Below are positions 1-8,033 of a stretch of DNA of 36,805 bases, piece after piece (within the stretch, counting starts at the first letter, position 1; every line of letters starts with the position of its first letter). Both the position numbers and the translations under genes were made by a program. The notes beneath the pieces are model-generated. The model was not told the origin of the DNA. It searched no databases and was given only the letters and a program-made list of their open reading frames with translations. The stretch lies in the IMG/VR virus record IMGVR_UViG_3300043465_000630, positions 1-36,805 of that record; one strand, written 5' to 3'. Source of the DNA: a virus.

Positions 1-624
1 GTAGAAGGACTGAAGGATAGGAGCGGCGTGCAGGTTGCTCATTCTGGCGTTTACACCACGAGGAATGTGCGTGTAGTCGTGAGCATCTGTGAACCCAATA
101 GACCGGAGCATACGAGCCAGCCGACCATGTTCTGGGTCACGAAACATGATCATGCCGCCTTCTTCACCATGCACGATCTTGTTCTTGTAGAAACTCCAGC
201 AAGCAGCAAAGCATCGTTTATCGGGTGGTGTTCCGTGAGCTTCTGACAAGTCCTGAATGAACGGTACTTCGTTCAGTGGCGAGTCCTTGGGGTCGTACCA
301 GTGGCTACAGCCGTAAGTGTCTACCAACATCAAGGCATCGTAAACTGGTGGGAGTTTACGCAAGTCCATTGTGAAGTCTGACTCATGGACATCAACGAAC
401 ACTGGGTCACAGTCAGCCATGGACACTGCACGAGGTACAGCAACCATAGTGTAGTCTGGTACGCAGATACGCATCCGACCATAACCGTGACTGGCACGCA
501 ACACTTCACAGGCAAGGTGAAGTGCTGACGTACCGCTGGAAACAGCTACACAGCATCCAGATGGCACGCCGTATGCACAATCATACTCATCTTCCAATCG
601 TTCAAATGCTTGCTGCTCTTTCAC
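1..624 (-). CDS. DegT/DnrJ/EryC1/StrS sugar aminotransferase (partial, runs off left edge)
   Basis: PLP-dependent aminotransferase of the type that places an amino group on a keto-deoxy-sugar nucleotide. The 208 visible codons read as one open frame. The PLP-lysine region reads SFYKNKIVHGEEGG, matching the family's SFYPTKxxxxGEGG pattern with the second Lys as Schiff-base residue. 'VSSGTSALHLA' near residue 28 fits the phosphate-binding segment and 'NARMSNLHAA' near the edge fits the usual RMSxxQAA motif. The start is GTG at 622-624. Its ribosome site GGAG lies within the TAGGAG that also forms the stop of the upstream cupin gene. No in-frame ATG exists between that stop and this GTG. The C-terminal half is outside the window. 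Together with the SDR, cupin and C-methyltransferase genes it suggests amino-deoxysugar synthesis. Fold assignment is firm; the substrate is unknown. Confidence 0.88.
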   Translation of the reverse strand, partial: MKEQQAFERLEDEYDCAYGVPSGCCVAVSSGTSALHLACEVLRASHGYGRMRICVPDYTMVAVPRAVSMADCDPVFVDVHESDFTMDLRKLPPVYDALMLVDTYGCSHWYDPKDSPLNEVPFIQDLSEAHGTPPDKRCFAACWSFYKNKIVHGEEGGMIMFRDPEHGRLARMLRSIGFTDAHDYTHIPRGVNARMSNLHAAPILQSFY

Positions 625-633
625 TGGACTCTC

Positions 634-1071
634 CTACTTGGTTTGCTCGTGTGCCAGCGGGTTGAAGTACACCTTGTCCGCTGGAGTGTACGGTCCTTGC
701 TTCAACTCGATGAACTGCACATCAGTGATGAAGTTGAAAGCGTGACCACCGGAGTACTGTATGTAGACATCTCCAGTTCGTAAAGCTCTGGCTGATACAA
801 ATACTCCATTTTCGTCAAAGATGTCTACGACAATGTGTCCAGCCTTGACGATCAGGACTTCCTGAGTGCCCGTCACAACTTTCTGGACAGGTAGATGTTG
901 ATGGGCATTGATCAGCGTCCCAGCAGGGCGATGAAGGATGCCCACCTGAATTGAGTGGGAGTTATCAGTTACGAACTCCGTCTTGCTTTTGGCATTGTCG
1001 TTGGGTATGGCGTAGATGTGCGTAGCCAGCAAGCGTTCTGTTGTGGGATGAAAGATGTTTTCAGTGAGCAT
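634..1071 (-). CDS. Cupin-fold protein of polysaccharide clusters
   Basis: 145-residue single-domain cupin. The core runs from about residue 45 to 130, with an NAHQHLP metal-binding type motif, a conserved 'TQEVLIVKAG' strand, 'LRTGDVYIQYSGGHAF' (second cupin motif with His) and the tail 'ELKQGPY'. This set is typical of uncharacterised cupins beside spore-coat and O-antigen sugar genes. FdtA/WxcM-type ketoisomerases share the fold and often neighbour DegT aminotransferases, so a sugar ketoisomerase role is possible but not shown by residues I can identify. Its TAG stop lies 9 bases before the downstream aminotransferase GTG and in the same frame, so suppression of that TAG would give a cupin-aminotransferase fusion. 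A 20-base gap separates it from the upstream methyltransferase gene. Confidence 0.75.
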   Translation of the reverse strand: MLTENIFHPTTERLLATHIYAIPNDNAKSKTEFVTDNSHSIQVGILHRPAGTLINAHQHLPVQKVVTGTQEVLIVKAGHIVVDIFDENGVFVSARALRTGDVYIQYSGGHAFNFITDVQFIELKQGPYTPADKVYFNPLAHEQTK

Positions 1072-1091
1072 TTAACTTATCCTTATGCTGG

Positions 1092-1607
1092 TTACTTCTT
1101 AATTAGTTTGTAGTCACTAACATTGCCGTACTCCATGACTATAACAGTCTTGGCGATCCGGGATACTTCTGCCATGAATTCTGAAGAACCGATTTCTGTG
1201 CAGTTATCGTCAAGCATACCTTCTACTGAGCGTACCAGTGCAAAATCGAATTGGTCTGTTGCGTAGTCTGTGCTCCGCAGATCCTTTACTAGAAACGTGC
1301 TTGATGGGCTACGTATCTTCGCGATATCAATAAGCTCTGGCGACAGATCCACGCCAGTGTACTTTACAGTACGCATTGCTGCACAAGTTTTTAGGTAGCC
1401 TGCAACGGCACCATACCCGCACCCAGCATCGAGTAACGTGCTGTCTAGGGGTATGATCTTCTTCAGGTTAATTACAGTTAGCTCTTGTATGCTGATCCAT
1501 GTAGCGTAGTCAATGTCGTATATACAGGTGTGTAGTTCTCTACCTGTGGCAAATGCTTTAAGGATTCTATGTCTCCAGAATTCAGCCAATGTAACGGGCA
1601 GTTTCAT
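1092..1607 (-). CDS. Class I SAM-dependent methyltransferase
   Basis: 171-residue Rossmann-fold methyltransferase. Motif I (LLDAGCGYGAVAGYL, about residues 58-72) is canonical, followed by an acidic strand end 'YTGVDLSPELID' and 'FDFALVRSVEGML' as the motif IV/post-I region. It is short for the family and lacks an obvious extra substrate domain. Its ATG overlaps the stop of the upstream glycosyltransferase gene as ATGA, so it is translationally coupled in the sugar operon. A plausible job is O- or N-methylation of a sugar or glycan end. The acceptor cannot be told from sequence. Confidence 0.8.
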   Translation of the reverse strand: MKLPVTLAEFWRHRILKAFATGRELHTCIYDIDYATWISIQELTVINLKKIIPLDSTLLDAGCGYGAVAGYLKTCAAMRTVKYTGVDLSPELIDIAKIRSPSSTFLVKDLRSTDYATDQFDFALVRSVEGMLDDNCTEIGSSEFMAEVSRIAKTVIVMEYGNVSDYKLIKK

Positions 1608-2446
1608 CTAAAACACTCCGGGATAGTTCCAGTATAGAGTTGTATTCGGGCACCACGAGGTAGCACAGTCGTCGGGGTCCATGTTTCGAAGCATCGTCTG
1701 CTATCGCAGTACCATGACCGTTTACGATCTACAGCTTCTCCACGATGTTCGTAGTATCTGTTCTTGGCTGCTCTGTTCTTCAGTTGAGAAGCAAAGCCCA
1801 TGTGGACCATGTACGGAAAGTCTTCCCCTTCCATTCTGTTGAGCCGTGTGTCTGATGGGATGCCCCTGTGGCAAGGAGTGTTGTGATTGGTATGGGTCAT
1901 TCCGGGATACCATCGCCATCCACGGCAGTATGGGATATCCCAGAAGCCGCCTGCTGCTTCGTACTGGAATAGTGGCGTCCCATGTTCCTGAGAGTATGGA
2001 GGGTGCCAGATCTCTCTATGTTTGAACACGAATCCGTCACCCAAATTTTGTGGGAGTAAGTGACTGATGTCTTCCTGTGCCTGTAAAGAATAGAACTCGT
2101 CAGCATCCACTACCATGTAGAAGTTAGGCTGTACGCATTCCATTGCTGCAAGATAACGATCACGGGCCTCACACTTTGCTTGAGCCACATCTTTAGCGGA
2201 ACAGAAGCCGTGCTTGATGTGAGTAACTCGACTATCTGTCTTTGCCAGTTCTGTTAAGTACTCTGTGGTACCATCAACGCTGAGACCATCTGCCGAAACC
2301 ATTTCTGGGTTGACAGATGCGTACGATACATCGGCTGACTCGACGAAGATCCACTCGACCATGTCGGGCCAGTTACGATGTTGCTCGTACAGTTTGGGTA
2401 GCCATTCCATCTCGTTTAGGACCAGAGTGCAGAGTACCAGTTTCAT
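1604..2446 (-). CDS. Glycosyltransferase, family 2-like (GT-A)
   Basis: 280 residues from the ATG at 2444-2446, giving N-terminus MKLVLCTLVLNEMEWLP. This start forms an ATGA overlap with the upstream gene, whereas a longer frame would cross into that gene. The opening strand and 'NE' resemble GT2-type 'xxxVxNExxxL' starts. A DxD-like VVDADEFY at residues 112-119 is the expected nucleotide-sugar/metal site. The rest is rich in Trp, Tyr and His ('GFWDIPYCRGWRWYPGMTH') and unlike well-known bacterial GT2 enzymes. One of six glycosyltransferases in this operon. Donor and acceptor are unknown. Confidence 0.7.
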   Translation of the reverse strand: MKLVLCTLVLNEMEWLPKLYEQHRNWPDMVEWIFVESADVSYASVNPEMVSADGLSVDGTTEYLTELAKTDSRVTHIKHGFCSAKDVAQAKCEARDRYLAAMECVQPNFYMVVDADEFYSLQAQEDISHLLPQNLGDGFVFKHREIWHPPYSQEHGTPLFQYEAAGGFWDIPYCRGWRWYPGMTHTNHNTPCHRGIPSDTRLNRMEGEDFPYMVHMGFASQLKNRAAKNRYYEHRGEAVDRKRSWYCDSRRCFETWTPTTVLPRGARIQLYTGTIPECFR

Positions 2447-3471
2447 AGTACGGACTCCAATGCTGCAATGTACAATGGTTTTAGAACAGTCCACGAATTG
2501 GCTTCGGCATACGTCTTACCAGCTAGTGAGATCAGTTCGATGTTCCTGCCGTACCAGCCATCCAGACACATAGCGATAGCTTCAGGATTAATTACGGACT
2601 CTTCGAACTTCAGATGACCACCCATGACTTGGGTGATGCGTGTGCTGGTCACAGGGATAAGAGGAGCGGTAGGCAACCATGTGTTGGCAGGGAACCTGTT
2701 GGTTGTCATAACCATCATGCCGGATGCAAACGCTTCCTGAAGTGGCAGGCTAAGTCCGTTGTACTTCTCTGGAGCGATGTATACGTCATACTGATCGTCA
2801 AACAACTGTTCCCGTGGAATCTCTCCTGTTACGATGGTTGGCTGCACGCAGTCTTTAGGAAGTGCTGCTTCACGGATCAGCTTGTGTAGTCCTTCAGGTT
2901 TCTGGCAACGAATAGTAAGGTCGATAGGCATGGTGAGGTGAGCCAGTGACTTCAGCAACTCCAGTGTGCCCTTGTGGTTTTTGCTGCCGATGTTACCAGC
3001 GTTGTGCAAGAACTTGACAGCGTTCTTTCGTGGGGACCATGTGATGTGATCCTCGACTGGGATCGGGATGTGGATTCCTTCCGGGAAGTATCTCTGGTCC
3101 AGCAGAGAAGGGTTGATGAACAGATCGAACTTGTGAGGTGGTCGTTCCAAGAACCACTCGTACATCGGGATGATGACAGTCTTGACTCCACGCTCGTGGC
3201 AACGGTTGGCGAATGCCCAGTCGAATGGAGTCTCGAAGAACAGTACCACGTCTACGTCGTCGAGGAACCGTTCTACAGCTTCCCCGTCAATACTTCTGGA
3301 CCGAATAACATGCGTGCCTTCTGGGTACCATTCAGTGTGTGTGGGAGCTACAGCTTCTCCGTGTGGATGCTGGTAGATCATGACGCGGTTGATTACGCCA
3401 GCATCAAAGAATGACTTGGCTAGATGACCTAACCCTTGGGATGTGGCGTACACGACGGAACCGACGATCAT
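2443..3471 (-). CDS. Glycosyltransferase, GT-B fold (family 4-like)
   Basis: 342 residues. The C-terminal half contains 'YIAPEKYNGLSLPLQEAFAS' (about residues 231-250) with the E-x10-E spacing and the 'GLSLPLQEAFASG' helix typical of GT4 donor-sugar sites. The N-terminus 'GSVVYATSQGLGHLAKSFFDAG' fits the Gly-rich acceptor-side loop of GT-B enzymes. It would transfer a nucleotide-activated sugar onto a glycan. The gene overlaps both neighbours by ATGA junctions, placing it between the SDR and the GT2-like gene. Retaining GT4 chemistry is inferred from family resemblance only. Confidence 0.8.
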   Translation of the reverse strand: MIVGSVVYATSQGLGHLAKSFFDAGVINRVMIYQHPHGEAVAPTHTEWYPEGTHVIRSRSIDGEAVERFLDDVDVVLFFETPFDWAFANRCHERGVKTVIIPMYEWFLERPPHKFDLFINPSLLDQRYFPEGIHIPIPVEDHITWSPRKNAVKFLHNAGNIGSKNHKGTLELLKSLAHLTMPIDLTIRCQKPEGLHKLIREAALPKDCVQPTIVTGEIPREQLFDDQYDVYIAPEKYNGLSLPLQEAFASGMMVMTTNRFPANTWLPTAPLIPVTSTRITQVMGGHLKFEESVINPEAIAMCLDGWYGRNIELISLAGKTYAEANSWTVLKPLYIAALESVL

Positions 3472-4406
3472 TGGGGGACCTTGTACTTTCTGACTAATGA
3501 AGCAATCAATACTGGTAATGGTTTTCTTAGCTGGCTACCAAGTTTGCGAAGCTTGTCAGATGTGCTAAACAGTTCTGTAGATTTGAATGGGCGAGATGAT
3601 GTTACGTTGCATGACATGTAGTCGCTGTAGTCCAGACCTGCCTCTTTGTATGCTAGGAAGCAGGCGTCACCAACAGTTGACGGTGTTGTATCGCAGATTG
3701 TGTAATCGTCTGGTTTGTCGTGGGTCATAATTTTAAACGCCCAATACATGTAGTCTTTGGCGTACCCTACATGTACCGCGTCTTCTACATCCCACAGTTC
3801 AATCTTCTCTGCTCTGGCAGCAGCCTTACAGATCTTATGCAGCAGGTAGTTACCGTTGCGTCGTGGTGAATCGTGGTTGTAAAGGATGCCAGTGCAGACA
3901 AACATACCGTAGTTCTGACGATACATTCTGGCAAGATGATAGGCAGCTACCTTGGCACAGGCGTAAGGGCTTAGTGGGTTGAATGGTGTTGACTCTGTTT
4001 GTGGTGCTGGTGCGTCTCCGAACATAGTAGCGGAACAGGGAATGAACACATGGGCAGACGGACAGTGACGGCGTACAGATGCCAGCAAGTTGCTGACAGC
4101 TTTGACCGTAACGTCTACCTGATACGCTGGATGAATGAACGACCAGTCTACATTATCCTGATCAGCTTCATGATATACGTGGTGCGGGTCTACTTTGCGT
4201 ATGATCTCGTCCAGACATAGTGCGTCAGTAACGTCTCCCTGAATTAGATGGAAGTTAGGATTACTTAGGTTGTGCCGTACGTTATCGAAGGGGTCCTTAG
4301 ACGAGTGACGGTAAAGTCCGTAGACTTCGTATCCACGTTCCAGAAGTATGTCGGCAAGATAAGATCCGTCTTGGCCACAGACGCCACTAATTAGAGCACG
4401 CATCAT
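3468..4406 (-). CDS. GDP-mannose 4,6-dehydratase-like SDR (altered active site)
   Basis: 312-residue extended SDR. The NAD(P)-binding loop 'SGVCGQDGSYLADILLERGY' (residues 7-26), 'SPYACAKVAAYH' (Tyr148-x3-Lys152) and 'TGILYNHDSPRR' (172-183) match GDP-mannose 4,6-dehydratase closely, although it is shorter than the usual 340-370 residues. The loop that in GMD reads S-T-S-E-L-Y-G here reads C-S-A-T-M-F-G, so the general-base Glu of 4,6-dehydratases is a Thr. That is closer to sugar-nucleotide epimerases/reductases. Likely a sugar-nucleotide modifying enzyme; whether it dehydrates, epimerises or reduces is open. Two ATGs sit in tandem (4406 and 4403); the first gives an ATGA overlap with the C-methyltransferase gene upstream. 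Confidence 0.85.
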   Translation of the reverse strand: MMRALISGVCGQDGSYLADILLERGYEVYGLYRHSSKDPFDNVRHNLSNPNFHLIQGDVTDALCLDEIIRKVDPHHVYHEADQDNVDWSFIHPAYQVDVTVKAVSNLLASVRRHCPSAHVFIPCSATMFGDAPAPQTESTPFNPLSPYACAKVAAYHLARMYRQNYGMFVCTGILYNHDSPRRNGNYLLHKICKAAARAEKIELWDVEDAVHVGYAKDYMYWAFKIMTHDKPDDYTICDTTPSTVGDACFLAYKEAGLDYSDYMSCNVTSSRPFKSTELFSTSDKLRKLGSQLRKPLPVLIASLVRKYKVPQ

Positions 4407-5638
4407 ACGATCCTCAATTCAGGCAGGGGTACGATGAACTTGCCACCAGCTACACGCCATCGTTCATCCTTCTCCCGTTCAATAAATTCTGGGAGAAAAG
4501 CATAAGGAAGAACTAGGAAGTAGTCTGGACGTTGCTGGCGTACGACTGCCTCGGCATAGATCTTGATGTCGGTACCTGCTGTGACCTTGGCCCATTTCTC
4601 AGGTGACTTATCAGCAGCGAACCTGATCAACTCATCGTCCAGTCCGTACCACTGTAGCAGGAAGTTACCTTTGGTTGAAGCACCGTACACGCAGACTACC
4701 TTGCCGTCAGAGACAGCGTCCTGAACAGCATCATAGACTTCATCACGGTTCGCTTCCATACGTGCGATGAACGCCTTGAGGTCGTCCATGATGGTGGCTT
4801 CTGCTGCGAAGGCATCGAGTACACGTCGTGCAGCTTCTTCTGTCTGACCTTCCCAAATCTCGTGTCGGATGGATAGACGGTAGGACTCACCGTTGACATT
4901 GTTGGTTGTAATGTCGGCAATGAACAGACCATGTTCTGACAACAGGACATCGAGACTTCTGAGAGTGTAGAACTCCAGATGCTCATGAGCCATGTTGCCT
5001 ATATCATTACAAGCGATCATGTTCTTCAGGCACATCAGTTGGGCGATGAAGATGCCGTCTGGATGCAGAGTCATCTGCACGGCTGATATGAATGGGCTAG
5101 GATCGTCTAGGTCGTAGAACATACCACAGGCTGTAATGATGGTAGCCTTGTCCTCACCCAGATGCTTGGTGTACGCTTCCTCTGACCAGAAGTCATTGAT
5201 TAACAGATCCACTTTCTCTTGTGGCTCAGAGGCTAGGTTCTTAGCAGGTTCCACGCCAACACGAACTACATCGTCAGGGTAGAAGCCAAGCAGCGTTCCG
5301 TCGTTTGAGCCAATGTCCAGTACCACATCCATGGGCTGCAGATCGACTTGAGACATTGCATCGCGGACCACATCAGCCAAGGCTTCACGCATTGTGGCAG
5401 TAACGCCAGAGCGGTACCAATAGAACCCACTGTAGAGGAGTTCCTGTGGTGCTGTGTGAGGATTCTGCACCAGCGTGCAGTTAGGGCAGGAGACCAACTC
5501 AATCGGGCACGGTTCGCTGTCGTATGCCTGACCGGGGTCTACGAAATTGCTGATGTACTGCTTACCGAAGTTGTATACGGGTTGCAGGTCGGCACAACCG
5601 CAAATGCGGCATGTGTCGCGGGTGGTGTACGCTGACAT
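4403..5638 (-). CDS. Sugar C-methyltransferase (zinc-binding, TylC3/NovU type)
   Basis: 411 residues, the normal length for this family. An N-terminal zinc-binding domain has Cys10/Cys13 and Cys51/Cys54 (CRIC...CPNC). A central SAM-binding domain has LDIGSNDGT at about 107-115. The C-terminal domain has 'VVCVYGASTKGNFLLQW' and ends 'GGKFIVPLPELRIV'. This three-domain layout defines the C-methyltransferases that methylate 4-keto-deoxysugar nucleotides in branched-sugar pathways, though homologues also occur in general polysaccharide clusters. Its stop overlaps the SDR start as ATGA, linking the two enzymes. Domain call is strong; carbon position and sugar are unknown. Confidence 0.88.
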   Translation of the reverse strand: MSAYTTRDTCRICGCADLQPVYNFGKQYISNFVDPGQAYDSEPCPIELVSCPNCTLVQNPHTAPQELLYSGFYWYRSGVTATMREALADVVRDAMSQVDLQPMDVVLDIGSNDGTLLGFYPDDVVRVGVEPAKNLASEPQEKVDLLINDFWSEEAYTKHLGEDKATIITACGMFYDLDDPSPFISAVQMTLHPDGIFIAQLMCLKNMIACNDIGNMAHEHLEFYTLRSLDVLLSEHGLFIADITTNNVNGESYRLSIRHEIWEGQTEEAARRVLDAFAAEATIMDDLKAFIARMEANRDEVYDAVQDAVSDGKVVCVYGASTKGNFLLQWYGLDDELIRFAADKSPEKWAKVTAGTDIKIYAEAVVRQQRPDYFLVLPYAFLPEFIEREKDERWRVAGGKFIVPLPELRIV

Positions 5639-5647
5639 GGGGATGTC

Positions 5648-6586
5648 CTATGGAATTGCTAGGGGATCATAACCGTCGATGTAACATTTGCTGATGGGGT
5701 GCTTTCGGTTCCCCATTGAAGAGACTTCACCTGTGTGCTGAACTAGAGAAGGATTGTGGACGTACTCTGTCCAGCCTTCCAAGTGCATGGCAGAAACTAC
5801 AGCACCATCAATTGATCTGTGACCTTTGACGGCATCCATGATTCTGGTCTGCATATATCGGCTGGACAACAATTTGATGACAGCTTCCTGACTGAAGACC
5901 AGAGCAACTGCACCTCGACCAAGCTGGTGGCCTTGTACTGCTCTTGCTGATGGCATCCAGCCCTTTTGGCTGACTTGCGAAACCATAACATCATTCTCCA
6001 TGAATGTGAAGAGGTTCCAGTATCCTTTTTCAGGATATTCGCAAGATTCCAAATATGCCTTCAGATTCGGTACACAGACGAAGTCGTCTTGGAAGATGGC
6101 GTAGTACTGAGCGTATGGATTCCTGAAGTACAGTTCCTGCAGCGTCAGGTACCAGTGAGCGTACGATCGGATGTTCTCTCCACGGAAGATGAAGTCCCCC
6201 TTCAGCTTGGTGTGCCACACAGGATTGTCCGGGCCATCAATAGAGATGATGGGAGTATCAAATCCACTGGAGGCAAGGGACGCAAGAGTTTCTGGAAGAG
6301 TATTATCCAGACGAGCCAGCACCGATGTCACGGCGTACTGCCATGACTGTGGGACGTATGGTGTCTCGTACTGTGGGCGTTCGTGACCATCGTTGACGAT
6401 CTTCAACGCCTCTATCAAAGATTCTGGAGAACCAGATAGGTCGATGACTCTGCGGATATGGTTGGGATCGACGTTACCAAACTTCCATTTGGTTACGCCA
6501 CGTTCTTCCAGCAGGGTCTTGAACTCTTCGACCTTGCCGTCGTGTACACAACCTACGACGTGTTCAGTGGGGACTATAGCGGGCAT
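5648..6586 (-). CDS. Putative glycosyltransferase (GT-A-like)
   Basis: 312 residues from ATG at 6584-6586, preceded by GGAG at seven bases. The middle reads as a GT-A fold: 'TSVLARLDNTLPETLASLASSGFD' (about 87-110) resembles the opening of enzymes that begin 'VTTxxxRxxxLPxTLxSLxxAGF', and 'YYAIFQDDFVC' at 161-171 supplies the acidic DxD-like QDD site. 'GYWNLFTFMEND', 'GRGAVALVFSQEAVIKLL' and 'IDGAVVSAM' fit the acceptor half. The first 75 residues look like a separate small domain I do not recognise. It sits 10 bases before the C-methyltransferase gene. Confidence 0.65.
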   Translation of the reverse strand: MPAIVPTEHVVGCVHDGKVEEFKTLLEERGVTKWKFGNVDPNHIRRVIDLSGSPESLIEALKIVNDGHERPQYETPYVPQSWQYAVTSVLARLDNTLPETLASLASSGFDTPIISIDGPDNPVWHTKLKGDFIFRGENIRSYAHWYLTLQELYFRNPYAQYYAIFQDDFVCVPNLKAYLESCEYPEKGYWNLFTFMENDVMVSQVSQKGWMPSARAVQGHQLGRGAVALVFSQEAVIKLLSSRYMQTRIMDAVKGHRSIDGAVVSAMHLEGWTEYVHNPSLVQHTGEVSSMGNRKHPISKCYIDGYDPLAIP

Positions 6587-6622
6587 CGGGGGGCTCCACA
6601 GGGTGTGACTGTAACTATGCTT

Positions 6623-7297
6623 TCAGTGCCAGGCTGGATTTGTTTTCCAGGCCGCAATGTCTTTCTCTTTTGTCTCGATGTATTGCGGCGTGTTCGCGTG
6701 CGCGATCATTCTCACCGGCTCATTGGGATTCGTGACGTAACCGACCTGCCATCTGCGTCGCGTGACTTGATAGGATCGCCATCCGTCCTCGTCGAGGTGG
6801 TATTGCCTGCCATCGTCCGCGAAAGGATACGGGCCGATCTCTTTCGCTAGTGCGGGTCTGATTGCGAAACATCCGCCCGCAAGATTCTGCAAGCCCGTCG
6901 CATTACGAAACTGGATGTCTCGAACCTGCGTAACTGGAGCTTGCATCGCGTTAGCCATTAACGCGGACCCCTCCTCGGTTGCGCTGTAGTCAACTCCGCA
7001 CGCTCCAAGTTTTGGAATGCGGTCGAACGCACACGCGATAAAGTGCTGCCAGTTCTCCCCCGGCAGAATATCATCGTCGATCGTTACGTAAATGTCATGC
7101 TTTGCTGGATCTAGCAAGTCAGCCAGAGCCTTGTTCAGAGCGTGGCATTTCGAGGGCGTTCCGTCCAGAATATGAAACTCTGTCGGATAGGTGAAGGATA
7201 GTTGCAGTTCGTCAATCGTCGCCTGAGCCACCGCAAGCCGATGCGTTGGGACGACCACAAGAAAACGTGGACCTGCTGGTGCTGTTGGATCAGCCAT
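6623..7297 (-). CDS. Glycosyltransferase, family 2-like
   Basis: 224 residues when started at the ATG at 7295-7297 (MADPTAPAGPRFLVVVPTHR), which overlaps the upstream stop by eight bases. A longer frame is open but lies wholly inside the upstream gene. 'VVVPTHR' starts the GT-A nucleotide-binding strand and 'YVTIDDDILPG' (70-80) carries the DDD metal site. 'CHALNKALADLL' matches the 'xxxNxGxxxA' helix of GT2 enzymes. 'NLAGGCFAIRPAL' and 'LDEDGWRSY' fit the acceptor region. DNA here is markedly richer in CGCG/GCGC words than the genes below 6.6 kb, suggesting a separate origin. Confidence 0.78.
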   Translation of the reverse strand: MADPTAPAGPRFLVVVPTHRLAVAQATIDELQLSFTYPTEFHILDGTPSKCHALNKALADLLDPAKHDIYVTIDDDILPGENWQHFIACAFDRIPKLGACGVDYSATEEGSALMANAMQAPVTQVRDIQFRNATGLQNLAGGCFAIRPALAKEIGPYPFADDGRQYHLDEDGWRSYQVTRRRWQVGYVTNPNEPVRMIAHANTPQYIETKEKDIAAWKTNPAWH

Positions 7298-8033
7298 TCT
7301 TTTTGTTCTCTTCCAGAACGTATTTGATCTGTTTCTCATTGCGATGCTCGATGTAATTCCCCGAAGCTGTCCCAGAGTCCGCAATGGCTCTCAGGATCGC
7401 TCTCAGGTTTACTGGGATTCGTTTTGAGTCGATCGCCTTCAGTGCCTTCGTGCGATACCTCGGAAGCGTAGATGATGCTGCGTCGCCATGCCGAACCCAA
7501 ATCCATCCGGGGGCATACGAGACGGTGCGAGTTGGCCATCGCTTGTGGTATTGCCAATGCTGTTCTTGATGCGGGTCGGTCATCTTGTCTGTGACTAGCG
7601 TTACAAACTGGATGCCCTTGTGATTCAGTAAAAAGGGAGTCTCTCTCCAGTAGACATATCCGTTTGGCCAAATCAAATTCATTTCGCCGGAATCAGGCGC
7701 TGAGTTCCTTGTGAGGAAACAGAAGTCTTTCGCAATCACGTCGTCGTCATCCATGCGCGAAACGATCTTGCGCCCCTCGGGGAGTTCCCAGTCTTCTTTG
7801 TACAATTTCCATGAGTCGCGATACAGGAACTTGACTTCGCAATTGGTCGACCTGAACGCCGCTTCCCGCTCCGCAAGAAAAGGATCGTTCGGGTTTACCG
7901 CGACGTGAACGATTGGCTTTTGAATCTGGAACCACAGCGAATTGACGCAAGTATGCTTACAGATCTCCAACCGTCGCTCCGACAATCGTGGATCGGTGTA
8001 GGCTGACTGGATGATCATGATGTGTGGAATCAT
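7290..8033 (-). CDS. Putative rhamnosyltransferase-like glycosyltransferase
   Basis: 247 residues. 'RKIVSRMDDDDVIAKDF' (about 88-104) is the hallmark R-x-DDDD site of the putative rhamnosyltransferase family (Pfam Rhamno_transf). The N-terminus 'HIMIIQSAYTDPRLSERRLEI' fits its first strand and the arginines that follow. 'FVTLVTDK' and the basic C-terminus are less conserved. It overlaps both neighbours by a few bases (ATGA with the upstream gene). Donor and acceptor are not visible. It belongs to the GC/CpG-richer block at 6.6-9.1 kb. Confidence 0.7.
   Translation of the reverse strand: MIPHIMIIQSAYTDPRLSERRLEICKHTCVNSLWFQIQKPIVHVAVNPNDPFLAEREAAFRSTNCEVKFLYRDSWKLYKEDWELPEGRKIVSRMDDDDVIAKDFCFLTRNSAPDSGEMNLIWPNGYVYWRETPFLLNHKGIQFVTLVTDKMTDPHQEQHWQYHKRWPTRTVSYAPGWIWVRHGDAASSTLPRYRTKALKAIDSKRIPVNLRAILRAIADSGTASGNYIEHRNEKQIKYVLEENKKNG

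Noticed and set aside
2974-3414. 146-codon plus-strand open frame
   Set aside because: Antisense to the GT4-like gene; no start context and no recognisable motif.
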